Positions 53,555 to 64,000 of a DNA stretch of 64,000 nt are shown here, in pieces; the first letter of the stretch is position 1, and each line of letters opens with the position of its first letter. The position numbers were made by a program, and so were the translations under genes. Under the pieces are notes generated by a model that searched no databases, had not been told where the DNA came from, and saw only the letters and a program-made list of their open reading frames with translations. The stretch is from Laccaria trichodermophora (Eukaryota > Basidiomycota > Agaricomycetes > Agaricales > Hydnangiaceae), in assembly GCA_018417955.1 (NCBI GenBank), contig JACTVC010000043.1, forward strand, positions 1 through 64,000, written 5' to 3'.

Positions 53555-56192
53555 TAGCTTGGGGGTCCCGAGCTTGAGAAAATCGGGTTCTTAAACAATG
53601 ATAGATCATACTGCCACTGTAAAAAATGGTGGAGAAAAATTGATAGGGTTGAATCCACAAAAAAAGAAGGGATGGGTAGATATAAAGCTCCTGCACAAGT
53701 CTGAGCAATCAAAAATATAAGAAAAAAAAAGCCAAAGAGTTGGTGCAATGATGCCTGTATGGACAGACCATGATATGGCCCAAAGCTAACAGTTTATAAT
53801 TAGCAAGTTTCACTGTCAATGACAGACTAATGGCAGGACAAAAAGAGTTATTGTTGCAGCACTTCTGACCTCATCATACTGCCAGAGTTTGAGGTGAGGC
53901 TATGCAGTGTGTTAGTGCTCTGTTACTGCTCAATGACATCAGCTGCGTCAAGGAGTAAGTAATTTCGACTATTGTTGTGTCCCTTAGACTTGCCAAACCA
54001 GTCATGAGGTGCTTTGTGCTTTGACCATTAGACTTGAACATGGCACTTTCTTTTCAGAACAAACCCTCAGAACGGTATTATGTATGGATGCAAGTCAAAG
54101 GAGCACAAGAGGATTCTTCATGACTAAATCTTGGAGCTGTTATAAGGCAGCTGAGTTCCAAAGTCATTTGGCATCTGCCAATAAGAGAGCAAGAAAACTG
54201 TTTTTGTGAAATCACTTTGCCTGCTGCAGCAGCAAACCATACCATATTATGGTTATGGCTGTAGAGTTTATGGGTGTTGATGGGTCATTTCAGTCCAGAC
54301 CTGTACTGTAAAGATCAACAAAAATATCCTTGATGGTATGGTACAGGTAATTAATACAGGTGTACAGCCATATTACAGGTCTTTTAACTTTTGGAAATAA
54401 CAAAAAAAAAAGACAGTAAAGAGACAGACTAGTTATCAATAGAAACATTCAGCAAGTTAGATAAGACAGATGGAGTAAATAGGTCTTAGGTACGAAGTTT
54501 GACCTTGATCCATTCACGAGCCAAGATCAATTTTCTCTTGACCAACATTAGCACCCATATGGGATCCAGCTTGAGACTGGCATGACGAAGGGATATGGTA
54601 TCCTGGCCACCCAAAAAAATATGCTCGACTGCCACTGCTGAACCTACAGTAATGTATTGTCAGTTTGGAAAACAGAATCTACACCTGCACAGCATGAAAT
54701 AGAACTCACCTGGAATTGAAAAAATGTCATGTGAAAGGCAATAAAGATTTGGAAATTGACCCTTTCTGCTTGACCACCATTGAAGTGGGTCACAGGTTTT
54801 GAAATTTTCCCATTGCAGGCTTCTAAATTCTGCAAGCTCATCAAGAGCTGCATGTGTGCACTCCGAGTCATACCTAGAAGTGAAATCCTTCTGAGGGGAG
54901 GCAGGTGCACTAGTGGTTACATGTGAGGATGAAGAGATGGAAGAAGGAGATGTTGTGGACAATAATGGCACATGTTGGGAATCAGAAGGTTGGGATGAAT
55001 GGTAATTCTCCTTGAAATACTGTTGGAGTTTTGCTTTTGAAATCTTGAGGTGAGCAGAAAGATCTGAATCATCCCTGAATTCAGCTTTCAAACCTATATA
55101 CAAGATGCATGGGTCCAGGACTAGTTAAAGTAAATTAGTGAGATTAATAAAGATTATATGCTCAACATACGTGATGACCAGAGATAAAAAGGTGACTTGT
55201 CAAATATATTATAATAGTCACACAGTTTACGATGAGCATCTGTGAGCCCTCTAATCAAATGTGGCAAAGCTATATCATGAGGTAGGGTTTGAATGGTATC
55301 ATGAAGCTCACCTTGAAGGCCACAGAAAATGACTTGTGTGGTTGAGAGCATTGGCATTCATGTCACAGACATCTGAGAAGTGGCAGTCCAGAATGACTTC
55401 AGCCAGGTTGTAACAAGGTCAATTGTGTGCCATTCTTCATCTGACAGCAAATGAGGCCAAAGATTGGTATTGAGGTGCACGAAGGAGTTCACAGATTGAT
55501 GGTAATCCAAGGCATGACCTGAGAAAGTTGAGATGCAATCATTTTGATAGAAATAGAGATAAGAAACCTATGTAGCATTTGGTGAGTTGATGACCAACAG
55601 GTCCTCATGTCAAGAATGAGCATAAGCACAGGCTTTCCCACATTCATGTGTGACACTTCTATAAGCCAATTTTGTTGGCACTGGGGGCTTGAACACACTG
55701 AGCAGATAATTTTTTGAAGCTGTAGCATCATGAGAAATGAGCAGAGCAAGTAAGTAAAATGACCTGCTTTCTGAAAAGCTGTCTGAACCTTCTCCAAAGA
55801 GTCTACACTGACAGAATCTGCATCGTATTCTTCTGGTGCAGCATCAATGTCATCTTCACAGTGAAGTCAGGCATTTACATCATCTTGATAGTTCACACTT
55901 GAAGAGCTGACCCATTTACTGGTGTCTTTTGATATTAGGCCAATACCTTTAAGAAGCTAGAGTATGTAAAGTTTGGTGAGCTAGGATTCATGAAGAAAGT
56001 GAAGTTTGAGTGCACCTTGATGCATGCTAAATGTATTGTATGCAGCATACAACACATTCATAACTGGGTGGCAGAAAATTCGATTCCTGCATCACAACAA
56101 TGAGCTTCAATTGCATCCATCATCATGTCATTATTGCTGGCATTGTCCATCATGATAGCAATCACCTGGACAACTTCAGCTCTCATGTTAAA

Positions 56193-58137
56193 CATCAGGA
56201 AAATCACTTCTTCCCTGAGGGTATCCAGGGTAGACCCTGGATACCCAGAGGCTGTCAGGAACTCAGGGCATCAGGTTGCCCCCAGGTACAGGTTCCTTTT
56301 TTTGATTTCCCAGGAGCAACCTGAGATTGTCCTGAGATGCGCTGAGGTTGTCCTAGGGTGGCCTGGGCTGTCCTTAGAAAGCCCTGAAGCAGACTTTATG
56401 AGCCTTCAATTTTCCTCACCACACTATATTTGAATATATAAAGTGTATATTGAATGTATTTAATTAATGTACAACAACATAGTCATCCGTCTTATCACTT
56501 GTATTTCCCCAGACAGGGAGGTGCTTCGCTGGCCATTCCTTTGACATCACAAACCCCCAAACACCTATGCCAGCCAGAGATGAGCACATTTGGTGTACTG
56601 GAGTCAGGGGAGGTAGAGTTTTTCAGATGTGAAGAGTTTCTGCTGGTGCGAGCATTGTTAGCCTGGGAACAGAGAGAGAGAGGAAGGGGTGAGGTAGAGG
56701 GAAACATGCATGATGTTAGGGTGCATACCATCCTTTTTTCTCCCTTTCTCTACACCACCTGCTCATCTCGCCACTCCTTTCTCTAAACAGTGAGTTCTTG
56801 AAAGGTCCTGAGCAGTGGTTAGCATAATGGCAAAAACATGAAAATAAAAACAGACATAACTCAACAAGGACTTGACAAATTTGTAAACGGTTTGCGGGAG
56901 CGTTTTCGTGGCGTGCAAAAGTGTTTAAACGAGCCTAAGATGAAACGAAACGAGCCACGGTAAGGTCCTGAGAAGTGGTTAGCATCATGGCAAAAACATG
57001 AATACAAAAACAGACATAGCTCGACAAGGACTTGACGAATTCGTAAACGGTTTGCTGGAGCGTTTTCGCGGCGTGCAGGAGTGTTTGAAAGAGTCCAAGA
57101 TGAAGTGAAACGAGCCACAGCAAGGTCCTGGGCAGAGTTTAGCATATTGGCAAAAACATGAACATGGTGCTTCTGCTGGCACAGTTGCAAGCCCACCAGT
57201 ATCTTCTGCTTGAATAGAAGTCAGTTGAAGAGGGTACTGTGAGTGTGAACACGGCACCTGTGTTGCATTGCAATGGGCAGCGTCGTTGGGTTGTCGTGGC
57301 AGTAGTAGTAACAATTGAAATTGTCTAAGTTCGAAAATGTGTGTTGAGCGTGTCACATGACATCCCGCAACCGTACCGACTGCCATCAATTCACTTTTAC
57401 ACTTTCTAAGGCAGCTCATACCTATAACTTCACGAGTTTTGCACTGTTTGGCCTCTATGTAGGCTCGTTGTAATCGCTTTATTTACGTGAATGCAACCCA
57501 TTTTACGGCGTAAAAAAATTCAAAGTACCTAACAAACTGTAGCATAAACAATTTGGCCTGTAGTAGAGATGTAACATATATTATATCATCATGAGTTCTC
57601 TTCCATTTCATGCGATTTTAGGCTTGTTAGAAGCGCACAAATTAGAGCTTTGAAACGGGTCTGAGAGCCCCTAATATTTTGATGTTTGAAATGACCTCCG
57701 ATAACATTTACAGTTTTTTGGCAGATTATTTGCTAGTAATTGGTCCATAGCCCTGCGAGTTTTGCCGTAAATGATACGTATATAGACGCGTTGGAAACAA
57801 CTTAAACACAGCTTTGTAGTGCAAAAAAGAACACAAAAAACGAATATGTTTTGCAAAGGATACTTGATCTTCTTTGTTGTTGCAGTTTTTGTAGGTCAAT
57901 GAATCTCTGGACAATGGTGTACTTTCTTCCCCTTCCAGTCTTATTTTGATCATGATAATTCATATACAATAAGGAATGTTCTTTTTATTGAAATATAGTA
58001 TACTAGTGGTTTCAGGTTAATTCAGGACAGTTCAGGTTGCCCTTGGGTTGCCCCAGGACATCCTGTGATGCCTTGTGACACCCTGGGAAAAAGCTTACAA
58101 ACATGTTTGTCCCAGGAAAAAAGTGATTTTCCTGATG
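56193..58137. mobile_element. 1.9-kb TIR element nested in an intron of the hAT transposase
   Basis: The ends CATCAGGAAAATCACTT and AAGTGATTTTCCTGATG are inverted repeats. The same terminus and the adjoining 600 bp occur inverted at 10283-11069. The insertion lies between the hAT exons ...LYDIQNK and VIAIMMDNASNND, inside what looks like an ordinary GT...AG intron. The target duplication is unclear (at most AA). No transposase is seen, so it is non-autonomous. Confidence 0.75.
56802..57185. repeat. 160-bp tandem repeats, about 2.4 units
   Basis: Units start with AAGGTCCTGAG at 56802, 56962 and 57122 (period 160). They include GGACTTGACRAATT and GGAGCGTTTTCGYGGCGTGC. They sit inside the nested element and are absent from the copy at 10283-11069. 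Confidence 0.85.
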
Positions 58138-59445
58138 AACAATGCATGTATGAACATTGGACCTTGTTTTGAATGTCATAGAGCTCTAATGTTGACCAAA
58201 CAACAGCTGCCATGTTTTTGCCTGAATGCTCTCCTATCAGCTCATGAAAATCAATGAGAAGTTCCTCTGGAGTTGGTGTCAGTTTAAGAACAAGGTCTCG
58301 ATTCAAGTCTCAAATATTACCACAGTATCCATCCTCAGTCACGAAATGAGCAACAATAGGTAAAAAAGCATAATAGTTGCTGGAGGTCCATGTATTGAGA
58401 GAGAGGCTAATTTTGCTTGTCAAAGTCTGTGATGGGATTCGATAGTGTAAAATTGTCAATGACATAGAAAGCTGACCACAAACAGTGCCTTGGCTTCCTC
58501 AATCGTGTTTTCCCCAAGCTTCATCACCCTCCATCAAACGCCATCTCACTGAGGCAGGGAAAATTTGGTTGGGTCTTGACCATACTCCATCATGGCAATG
58601 AATTCGGGTTTCTCCACATCAAAAGGTTGATCACAGGCAGTTATCCACTCAACGAGGAGCTTCTCAAACCTATCCTTGTCCCAAGATTCCTATTTTGAGC
58701 AGTTAGAATATCTATGGTAGAAAGCAATAAGTAAATGCACAGCAGCATTTGCTTGCTGTCTGGCAAAAGCTTCTTTGATGATACTGGCTGCTTGAGTGTC
58801 AAGCTTTTTTATATACTCCACATGAATTGAGGAGTCAAATGGCATCTTTCCAGATGCATAAAGGACCTCTTCAGGAGAGGGTTGAACACCATTACGGGAG
58901 AGAATAGAGAACCTGGTACAACTGGTACATAGGCTGAAATGTGCTCTTCAAATGACCAATTAACCCTTGAAGATATTGTTAGATGACTATGATGGTGCAC
59001 CCTATAAAAACACACCATTGAGACTGTAGTTCATTGCCTTGAAGATAGTGAAGGTCTTTCAATTGCCATGGTAGCACTTGTAGTGCTTATCACCTTTATC
59101 CCCAACTTCCCCTTTCTCATTGACCATGACTTGTTCATAGAACAAGTAGATGGGATTTCACTTTCTGGAGGTCTTTGTTATTGTCAGCTTTTCGAACAGA
59201 ACATCATAAGATATGTAATGACAAACTTTTGGAGCACTTTGAGATGTTGCCAGCAAGACCTGGCTAGGCTGAGCTGGTCCCAAACCTCCGATATTGCTGA
59301 CCTTTTGCTTCTTTGGCTGCTTTGCACCATTTTTTCCCCTTCAATTTAGCTGAACTTTGAGAATGCATAGGAACTGTTTTTGAAGGGAGACTATCTGTGA
59401 GCTTGAAATTGTCTCTTGAGTCAGAGCCACAAGCATAATGAATTG

Positions 59446-61283
59446 TTAAGAATCACTTACCTCTTTGAGAGTGATCTCAACTAAATCAGACTCCTCACTG
59501 TCTGATGTTGAATCCAAACAGCTGGAGGACCCAACAAAATCGTTGTCCTCTTGGTCAGATTTTGTCTCCTTTGTCTTTGTCTTTCTTTTGTGTTTCCATG
59601 CTACCTTGATATTGCCCATCATATCATGTTCTGCATCAATAATTTCCATCATCCAAGCTTTATCATGAGAGCAGCCTTCACAAGATGCCCAAAAATCAGA
59701 ATTCATAAGGAAAATAGGGAACAGATGCTTACCAGATATCCAGCTCATAGATGTGATCAGCATTGCATCATCAATGTCATTAAAAAATTCAATTTCTGAT
59801 GCGTCTTTGAGAGTCCTGTCTGTGTTGAGGGCACATTGGTCTATTAAAAAGTAAGGCCCACATTGAAAAATCAAATTGAAAACTTACCTGACCCACCAAG
59901 AAAGCTACAACGAATCTGGAAATGACTGAGGGGTCCAGCAAGAAGGTCCTTCATGGTGTCGGAGTGTGCAATGTGACAGTAGTGGGAGCCTGTCATTGAG
60001 ATGTAAGATAAGTCTTGGTTGGCTGCTGGGAAGAAGCCATGCCATGCCAACTCATGTTCAATATTATTGATTGTTGTGTGATCAGAGACCACTGCAGACA
60101 TATCAGCAGAATAGATTCTGAAATTGAGAAGGACTTACACATTGAAAGTGTCCCCCCTGAAGATGGCATAACAAAGACTGTAAATTACCACTTATGAACC
60201 AGCTGGTGTTGTAAGCAGTCCCTAGAATGCACAAAGGACCACCTAAGCCAAAAGGCAGAATAACTGAGAAGTTATATTCTCAGCCAGTGCATCCTATATA
60301 TGATACAGTATGGGAACTGTAGTAATCCTGCCATGATTACAGGTGTATGTGGTTGATACACATATGTGAAATGTGAGAGTGGTGATACTGATAAGGGTAG
60401 AAGATGCCCTTTATAATCCAATTGAATGGCAGTAGACAAGGGAACATGATTGTGGCTGGATCATGAATTAGATAAGATAACCATGATTTTCTTTTAAAAA
60501 AAGGACACACCCCATAGCACAAGAACCAAAAAGAAGTAGCCTATTAAAGCAGTGGCTCCCAGAGATGAAATCTTCAACAATGATATGCATATGTCGAAGA
60601 CAGCTTGATTGAGTATGACAGACCATGAAATGAGGAACCTTGCAACAAAGAAAGGACTCTGACTGATTAAGAAGCTGGAGAGATATGACACTGTGATAGA
60701 TGGAATGAGGAGAGCTGCAACAAGGAACAGGTTGCCAAATGGCAGGAGAACAGACAGGAACCAAGTCATCAGAGAAAACCCAACAGTTTGTTTGGTTGAT
60801 GGGTGCAAAACGGTGCAAGCAGGTTTCCTGAGGTTGTGCATGTGTGCGTGAGCCTTCAAAGTGGACATAATCTCTGTGAGGAAATCCAAATGAGCATGTC
60901 ATCCTTATAATGCAAGCTATGCATGTCCTCACGTTGCTTCATCAAGCCTCATGGCCTCCAAATAATTCATGAGGGTCAAGAGAGACAAATACTCTCCAGG
61001 CCCAGTGGTGAATCATCATTCCAGTCAATTCTAATTTGTTGTTGAGATGGGAATTTGGGTCCTCGTTGCTGAGTGATGAATGTGAATTGAATGGTGAACA
61101 AGCAGTTGAAGGCAATAAAAAGTCACACAGCACACAAGATGACTGCTCACATGACAATACCATCAATATTTCAAACATTCTTACTTGAAAAAAAACCTGT
61201 ACTTCAAAGTTAATATGGCCATTGTGGGCTGTAGGTATATGGGTCAATATGGGTAAATTGGTGTCTGGCAGCCATACCCACTA
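59446..61283. other. Sequence between the hAT gene and the foldback element; unrecognised
   Basis: A minus-strand frame at 59446-59874 encodes an acidic/basic C terminus (KHKRKTKTKETKSDQEDNDF). Another frame runs at 59871-60101. They may be exons of one decayed gene, but no domain is recognisable. 60100-61283 contains short ORFs only. Confidence 0.35.
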
Positions 61284-62034
61284 GTGCCTACCACTTTTAT
61301 GATAAAACCTGGGAATTTGCCTGCACAGTCTTTTCAATCCCCCCAAGTGAAATATGAAATGAAATGCCTAGGCTATTTCATTCTTGCTTTGGAGCTATTT
61401 CATTCCTACCCACCACATTTTTCATTTCTCCTTGGCAATGAAATGCATTTCATTCTTTTGCCTGTGCTTTTTCATAACTTATGTATTTGTTTGGTTATGA
61501 TGGGATCAAAATATAAGACATGTGATCTTTTAGTTGCCTCAATTTACATGTTTATTGCTCAATTAAGTTAAATTATGGCCTCAAATATGAACAAATGTAA
61601 AGATCACAAGCCAGGGGTTGATTAGGTCAAACTATAGCTAATAATTTGAGAATACATATGTTTATTATTTACAAACAAATAATGTGTGTTTAGTTATGAA
61701 AAAGGCTTAGAAAGGCAATGAAATGAGTTCTATTTTTTTTAAGTGCAACCCTGACCTTAAACATGGCAAACAATGAAATAATAAGTTATGAAAAGGTGCA
61801 GGCAATGGAATGAAATAGGACTGGCAAAGAATGAAAAAAAAATTATGAAAAAGCACAGGCAAAAGAATGAAATGCATTTCATTGCCAAGGAGAAATGAAA
61901 AATGTGGTGGGTAGGAATGAAATAGCTCCAAAGCAAGAATGAAATAGCCTAGGCATTTCATTTCATATTTCACTTGGGGGGATTGAAAAGACTGCAGGCA
62001 AATGCCTAGGTTTTATCATAAAAGTGGTAGGTAC
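61284..62034. mobile_element. 750-bp foldback element
   Basis: Two arms of about 193 bp (61287-61479 and 61839-62031) are inverted and nearly identical, bounded by CCTACCACTTTTATGATAAA and its complement. They enclose an AT-rich centre with further ATGAAA/TTTCAT repeats. The flanks CACTA and CACTC hint at a short target duplication but it is not exact. Confidence 0.8.
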
Positions 62035-62356
62035 CACTCCTGTACTGTAAACAGAGTGTTTTCAACCTTGACAGTACAGTATGGCTACCCATAAAATCTA
62101 CCCATGTACCTGTATGTGTATGGTTATGGTGCACAGCCCTACCACTGCACACTGCTACAGCACACCACCCATCAATCCATAACACAACAACCTTCTCAGT
62201 ATCTGACCAAACCCCTTTCATTTCCAAGAATAATGTCAACACTAGCAGTCGACAACTTGGAGATAACACTTTCACCTTATTCATGTTAGCATCAGTATTC
62301 TAACCCACTTTTTTTTTCTTCCCATACCCAACTACTTACTGTTTTTTTTTTTCAGT

Positions 62357-63867
62357 TTTTATCTAGAGAAGAACCACTCCAGGATGTCCCTGAAAACGAG
62401 ATTGAGTCCAACTGGGACCAGGTCGTTGACAAGTAAGCCTTGATGTACCCCAATAGCACTTGACAGTCATTCACCTTGCCCAGCTTTGATAACATGGATT
62501 TGAAGCTGGAACTTCTTCATGGAATCTATGCCTATGGGTCCATCACCTCTTTTCTTCCTTAATGACTCACTTCACATATCTGACTGAACATGCACCAGTT
62601 TTGAACGTCTCTCTGCAATCCAACAGTATGCCATTGTCCCTATTGTAAAAGGGCACAACATAATCGCACAAGCCCAATCAGAAACAGGCAAAACCACCAC
62701 TTTCTCCATCTCCATCCTCCAACAGGTTTGTAGTCCCCTCATCTATCTGCCTTCCCCCCCCTCATCTCACCTTGGCCCCTCATCTCACCTTGGTTGGGTT
62801 GAATGAAACAGCTGGACATGTCCATGAAAGGCACCCAAGCCCTCATCCTCGCCCCAACCTGCGAACTAGCCCAACAACTCCAAAAAGTCATCATCACCCT
62901 TGGTGACTACATGAACATTGAATGCCATGCCTGCATAGGCAGTACCAACGTCTGTGAAGACATGGCTAAGCTCCAGGAAGGCATTCAAGTCATTGTGGGT
63001 ACCCCTGGCTGCATATTCAACATGATCAACTGACATGCACTGAGGACTGACAATATCAAGATCTTTCGCTTGGATGAGGCTGATGAGATGCTGTCTCATG
63101 GATTTAAGGACCAGATTTACCAGGGTCCATTTTTATCTTATGATTTCATTTTGGGGGAGCACTAATGGCTTGTGTGTGAATGTCTAGTCTTCCAACTCTG
63201 CCTGCAAGACACCCAAGTCATCCTCCTCTCTGCCACTATGCCCACCGACATCCTCGAAGTCACCAAAAAGTTCATGCATGACCCTGTCCACATCCTCATC
63301 AAGTGGGATGAACTCACCCTCAAGGGTATCAAGCAGTTCTACATCACCATAGAAAGGAAGAAAGGAAACTTGACATGCTGTGTGATTTATACAAGACAGT
63401 CATGATCACTCAAGCTGTCATCTTCTGTAACACCCATTGGAAGGTTGGTTGGTTGACTGAGAAGATGCATTTGAGGGAGTTTACTGTTTCTGCTATGGTT
63501 TGTTTCCTTCTTCCATTCTCTCTTCCTCTTCAAATCTCAAAACTGGTTGTTGTTGGCTTAGCACAGCAACATGGAACAAACACAATGTGAAGTCCTAATG
63601 AAAGAATTCTGATCTGGCTCATTGCGCATCCTCATCATGGTGGACCTCCTCGTATGAGGCATTGACATCCAACAAGTCTCCTTGGTCATTAACTATGACT
63701 TGCCTACCAATCGGGAGAACTATATCCATTGTATTGGACATGGGGGTTGGTTTGGATGGAAGGGCGTTGCTATTAATTTTGTGACAACAGATGATGTGAG
63801 GATGTTGAGGGATATTGAACAGTTTTATAACACTCAGATTGACAAGATGCCACTTAATGTTGCATGA
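62357..63867 (+). pseudogene. eIF4A (DEAD-box translation initiation helicase) pseudogene, introns retained
   Basis: It reads [52 protein letters not shown] (P-loop with GTGKT altered to ETGKT), [43 protein letters not shown] (DEAD box intact), [27 protein letters not shown] and [20 protein letters not shown] (HRIGRxGRFGRKG altered). The last segment is [20 protein letters not shown] before TGA. Stops follow FNMIN and near 63163, 63405 and 63660, with frame changes. Intron-like gaps with GT...AG remain (for example near 62729-62812), so it is a duplicated rather than retroposed copy. The functional eIF4A must be elsewhere. Confidence 0.85.
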
Positions 63868-64000
63868 GTTGTGGCTTTTTCTTGTAATTGTCTCTCTTGA
63901 TACTGATGGTCTGTTCTTAATCACTACAGTGATCTCATCTAGATGTTGTCCACTTCTTCCTACATACATAATCTTTCCCTCCTTCCTACAGGCCCAGCCA

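Larger units (their letters stand above)
54486..59340 (-). pseudogene. hAT-superfamily transposase gene, degenerate and interrupted
   Basis: It is read on the minus strand with introns. A BED-like zinc-finger remnant (GDKHYKCYHGN) lies near 59050. Then come HVEYIKKLDTQAASIIKEAF and ACDQPFDVVEKPEFIAMMEY, ISLSLNTWTSS (first catalytic-Asp region), LLIDFHELIGEHSGKNMAAV, IAIMMDNASNND near 56110-56160 (second Asp), and LIRGLTDAHRKLCDYYNIFD. The dimerisation region is QWWSSRKGQFPNLYCLSHDI, an intron, then SAVAVEHIFLGGQDTISLRH, ending ...VKLRT before TAA 54486-54488. Many stops and indels make it inactive. The second-Asp exon is separated from its upstream exon by a nested element at 56193-58137. Confidence 0.82.

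Overview
The window is nuclear DNA of a filamentous fungus, most likely an agaricomycete (Basidiomycota). The genes are dense with short spliceosomal introns (about 50-60 bp, GT...AG). They include fungal NTE1, VPS33 and an F-box/LRR protein, an NB-ARC/TPR fungal NLR, and Ty3 chromoviruses, a tyrosine-recombinase retroelement and hAT transposons of the kind found in repeat-rich mushroom genomes. The species cannot be named from the sequence.

Layout. Positions 1-9570 are an orderly housekeeping block on the + strand: the 3' part of NTE1 (phospholipase B), VPS33 (vacuolar SM protein), a tiny four-exon HMG/YABBY-like gene and an F-box/LRR gene. From 9571 to 14600 lie a truncated copy of a dispersed repeat and a minus-strand NLR whose TPR array is highly homogenised and carries a 22-bp duplication that shifts the frame. 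From 14886 to 30449 is a three-level nest: a 5.9-kb chromovirus (164-bp LTRs, TSD GCTAC) is split in its gag by a 9.66-kb Ty3/gypsy element on the opposite strand (941-bp LTRs, TSD CTGG), which is itself split in pol by a 679-bp palindromic MITE (TSD TA).

Positions 30450-38700 are a mosaic of degenerate duplications: two diverged copies of an unrecognised gene, a scrambled fragment of the PWWP gene, a decayed SRPK-like kinase and a 426-bp MITE with an 8-bp TSD. From 39198 to 43291 a PWWP-domain gene runs directly into the 3' two-thirds of a G-protein alpha gene. The G alpha part lacks its P-loop and is frameshifted, so the locus looks like a deletion chimera.

From 44439 to 52891 is a decayed DIRS/Ngaro-like tyrosine-recombinase retroelement (minus strand; gag, RT, RNase H, YR) with 209-bp direct terminal repeats able to form several hairpins. 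It is broken by a 639-bp hAT-type MITE and a roughly 1.7-kb Mutator-like element, each with a target duplication that the surrounding reading frame confirms. From 53025 to the end are a 530-bp TIR element, a degenerate hAT transposase gene with another element nested in its intron, a 750-bp foldback element and an intron-retaining eIF4A pseudogene.

The broad picture is a sharp boundary near 9.6-14.9 kb between a stable gene block and a repeat-dominated compartment, with the NLR at the boundary. The six stop codons that break the ORFs of the two nested Ty3 elements are all TGA, and the only differences I found between paired LTRs are CpG/TpG. Both facts fit cytosine-methylation damage of recent insertions. 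I see no new multi-gene system that I would claim as functional; the strongest novel leads are the PWWP-G alpha junction, the structured terminal repeats of the YR element and the exact nested-insertion record.
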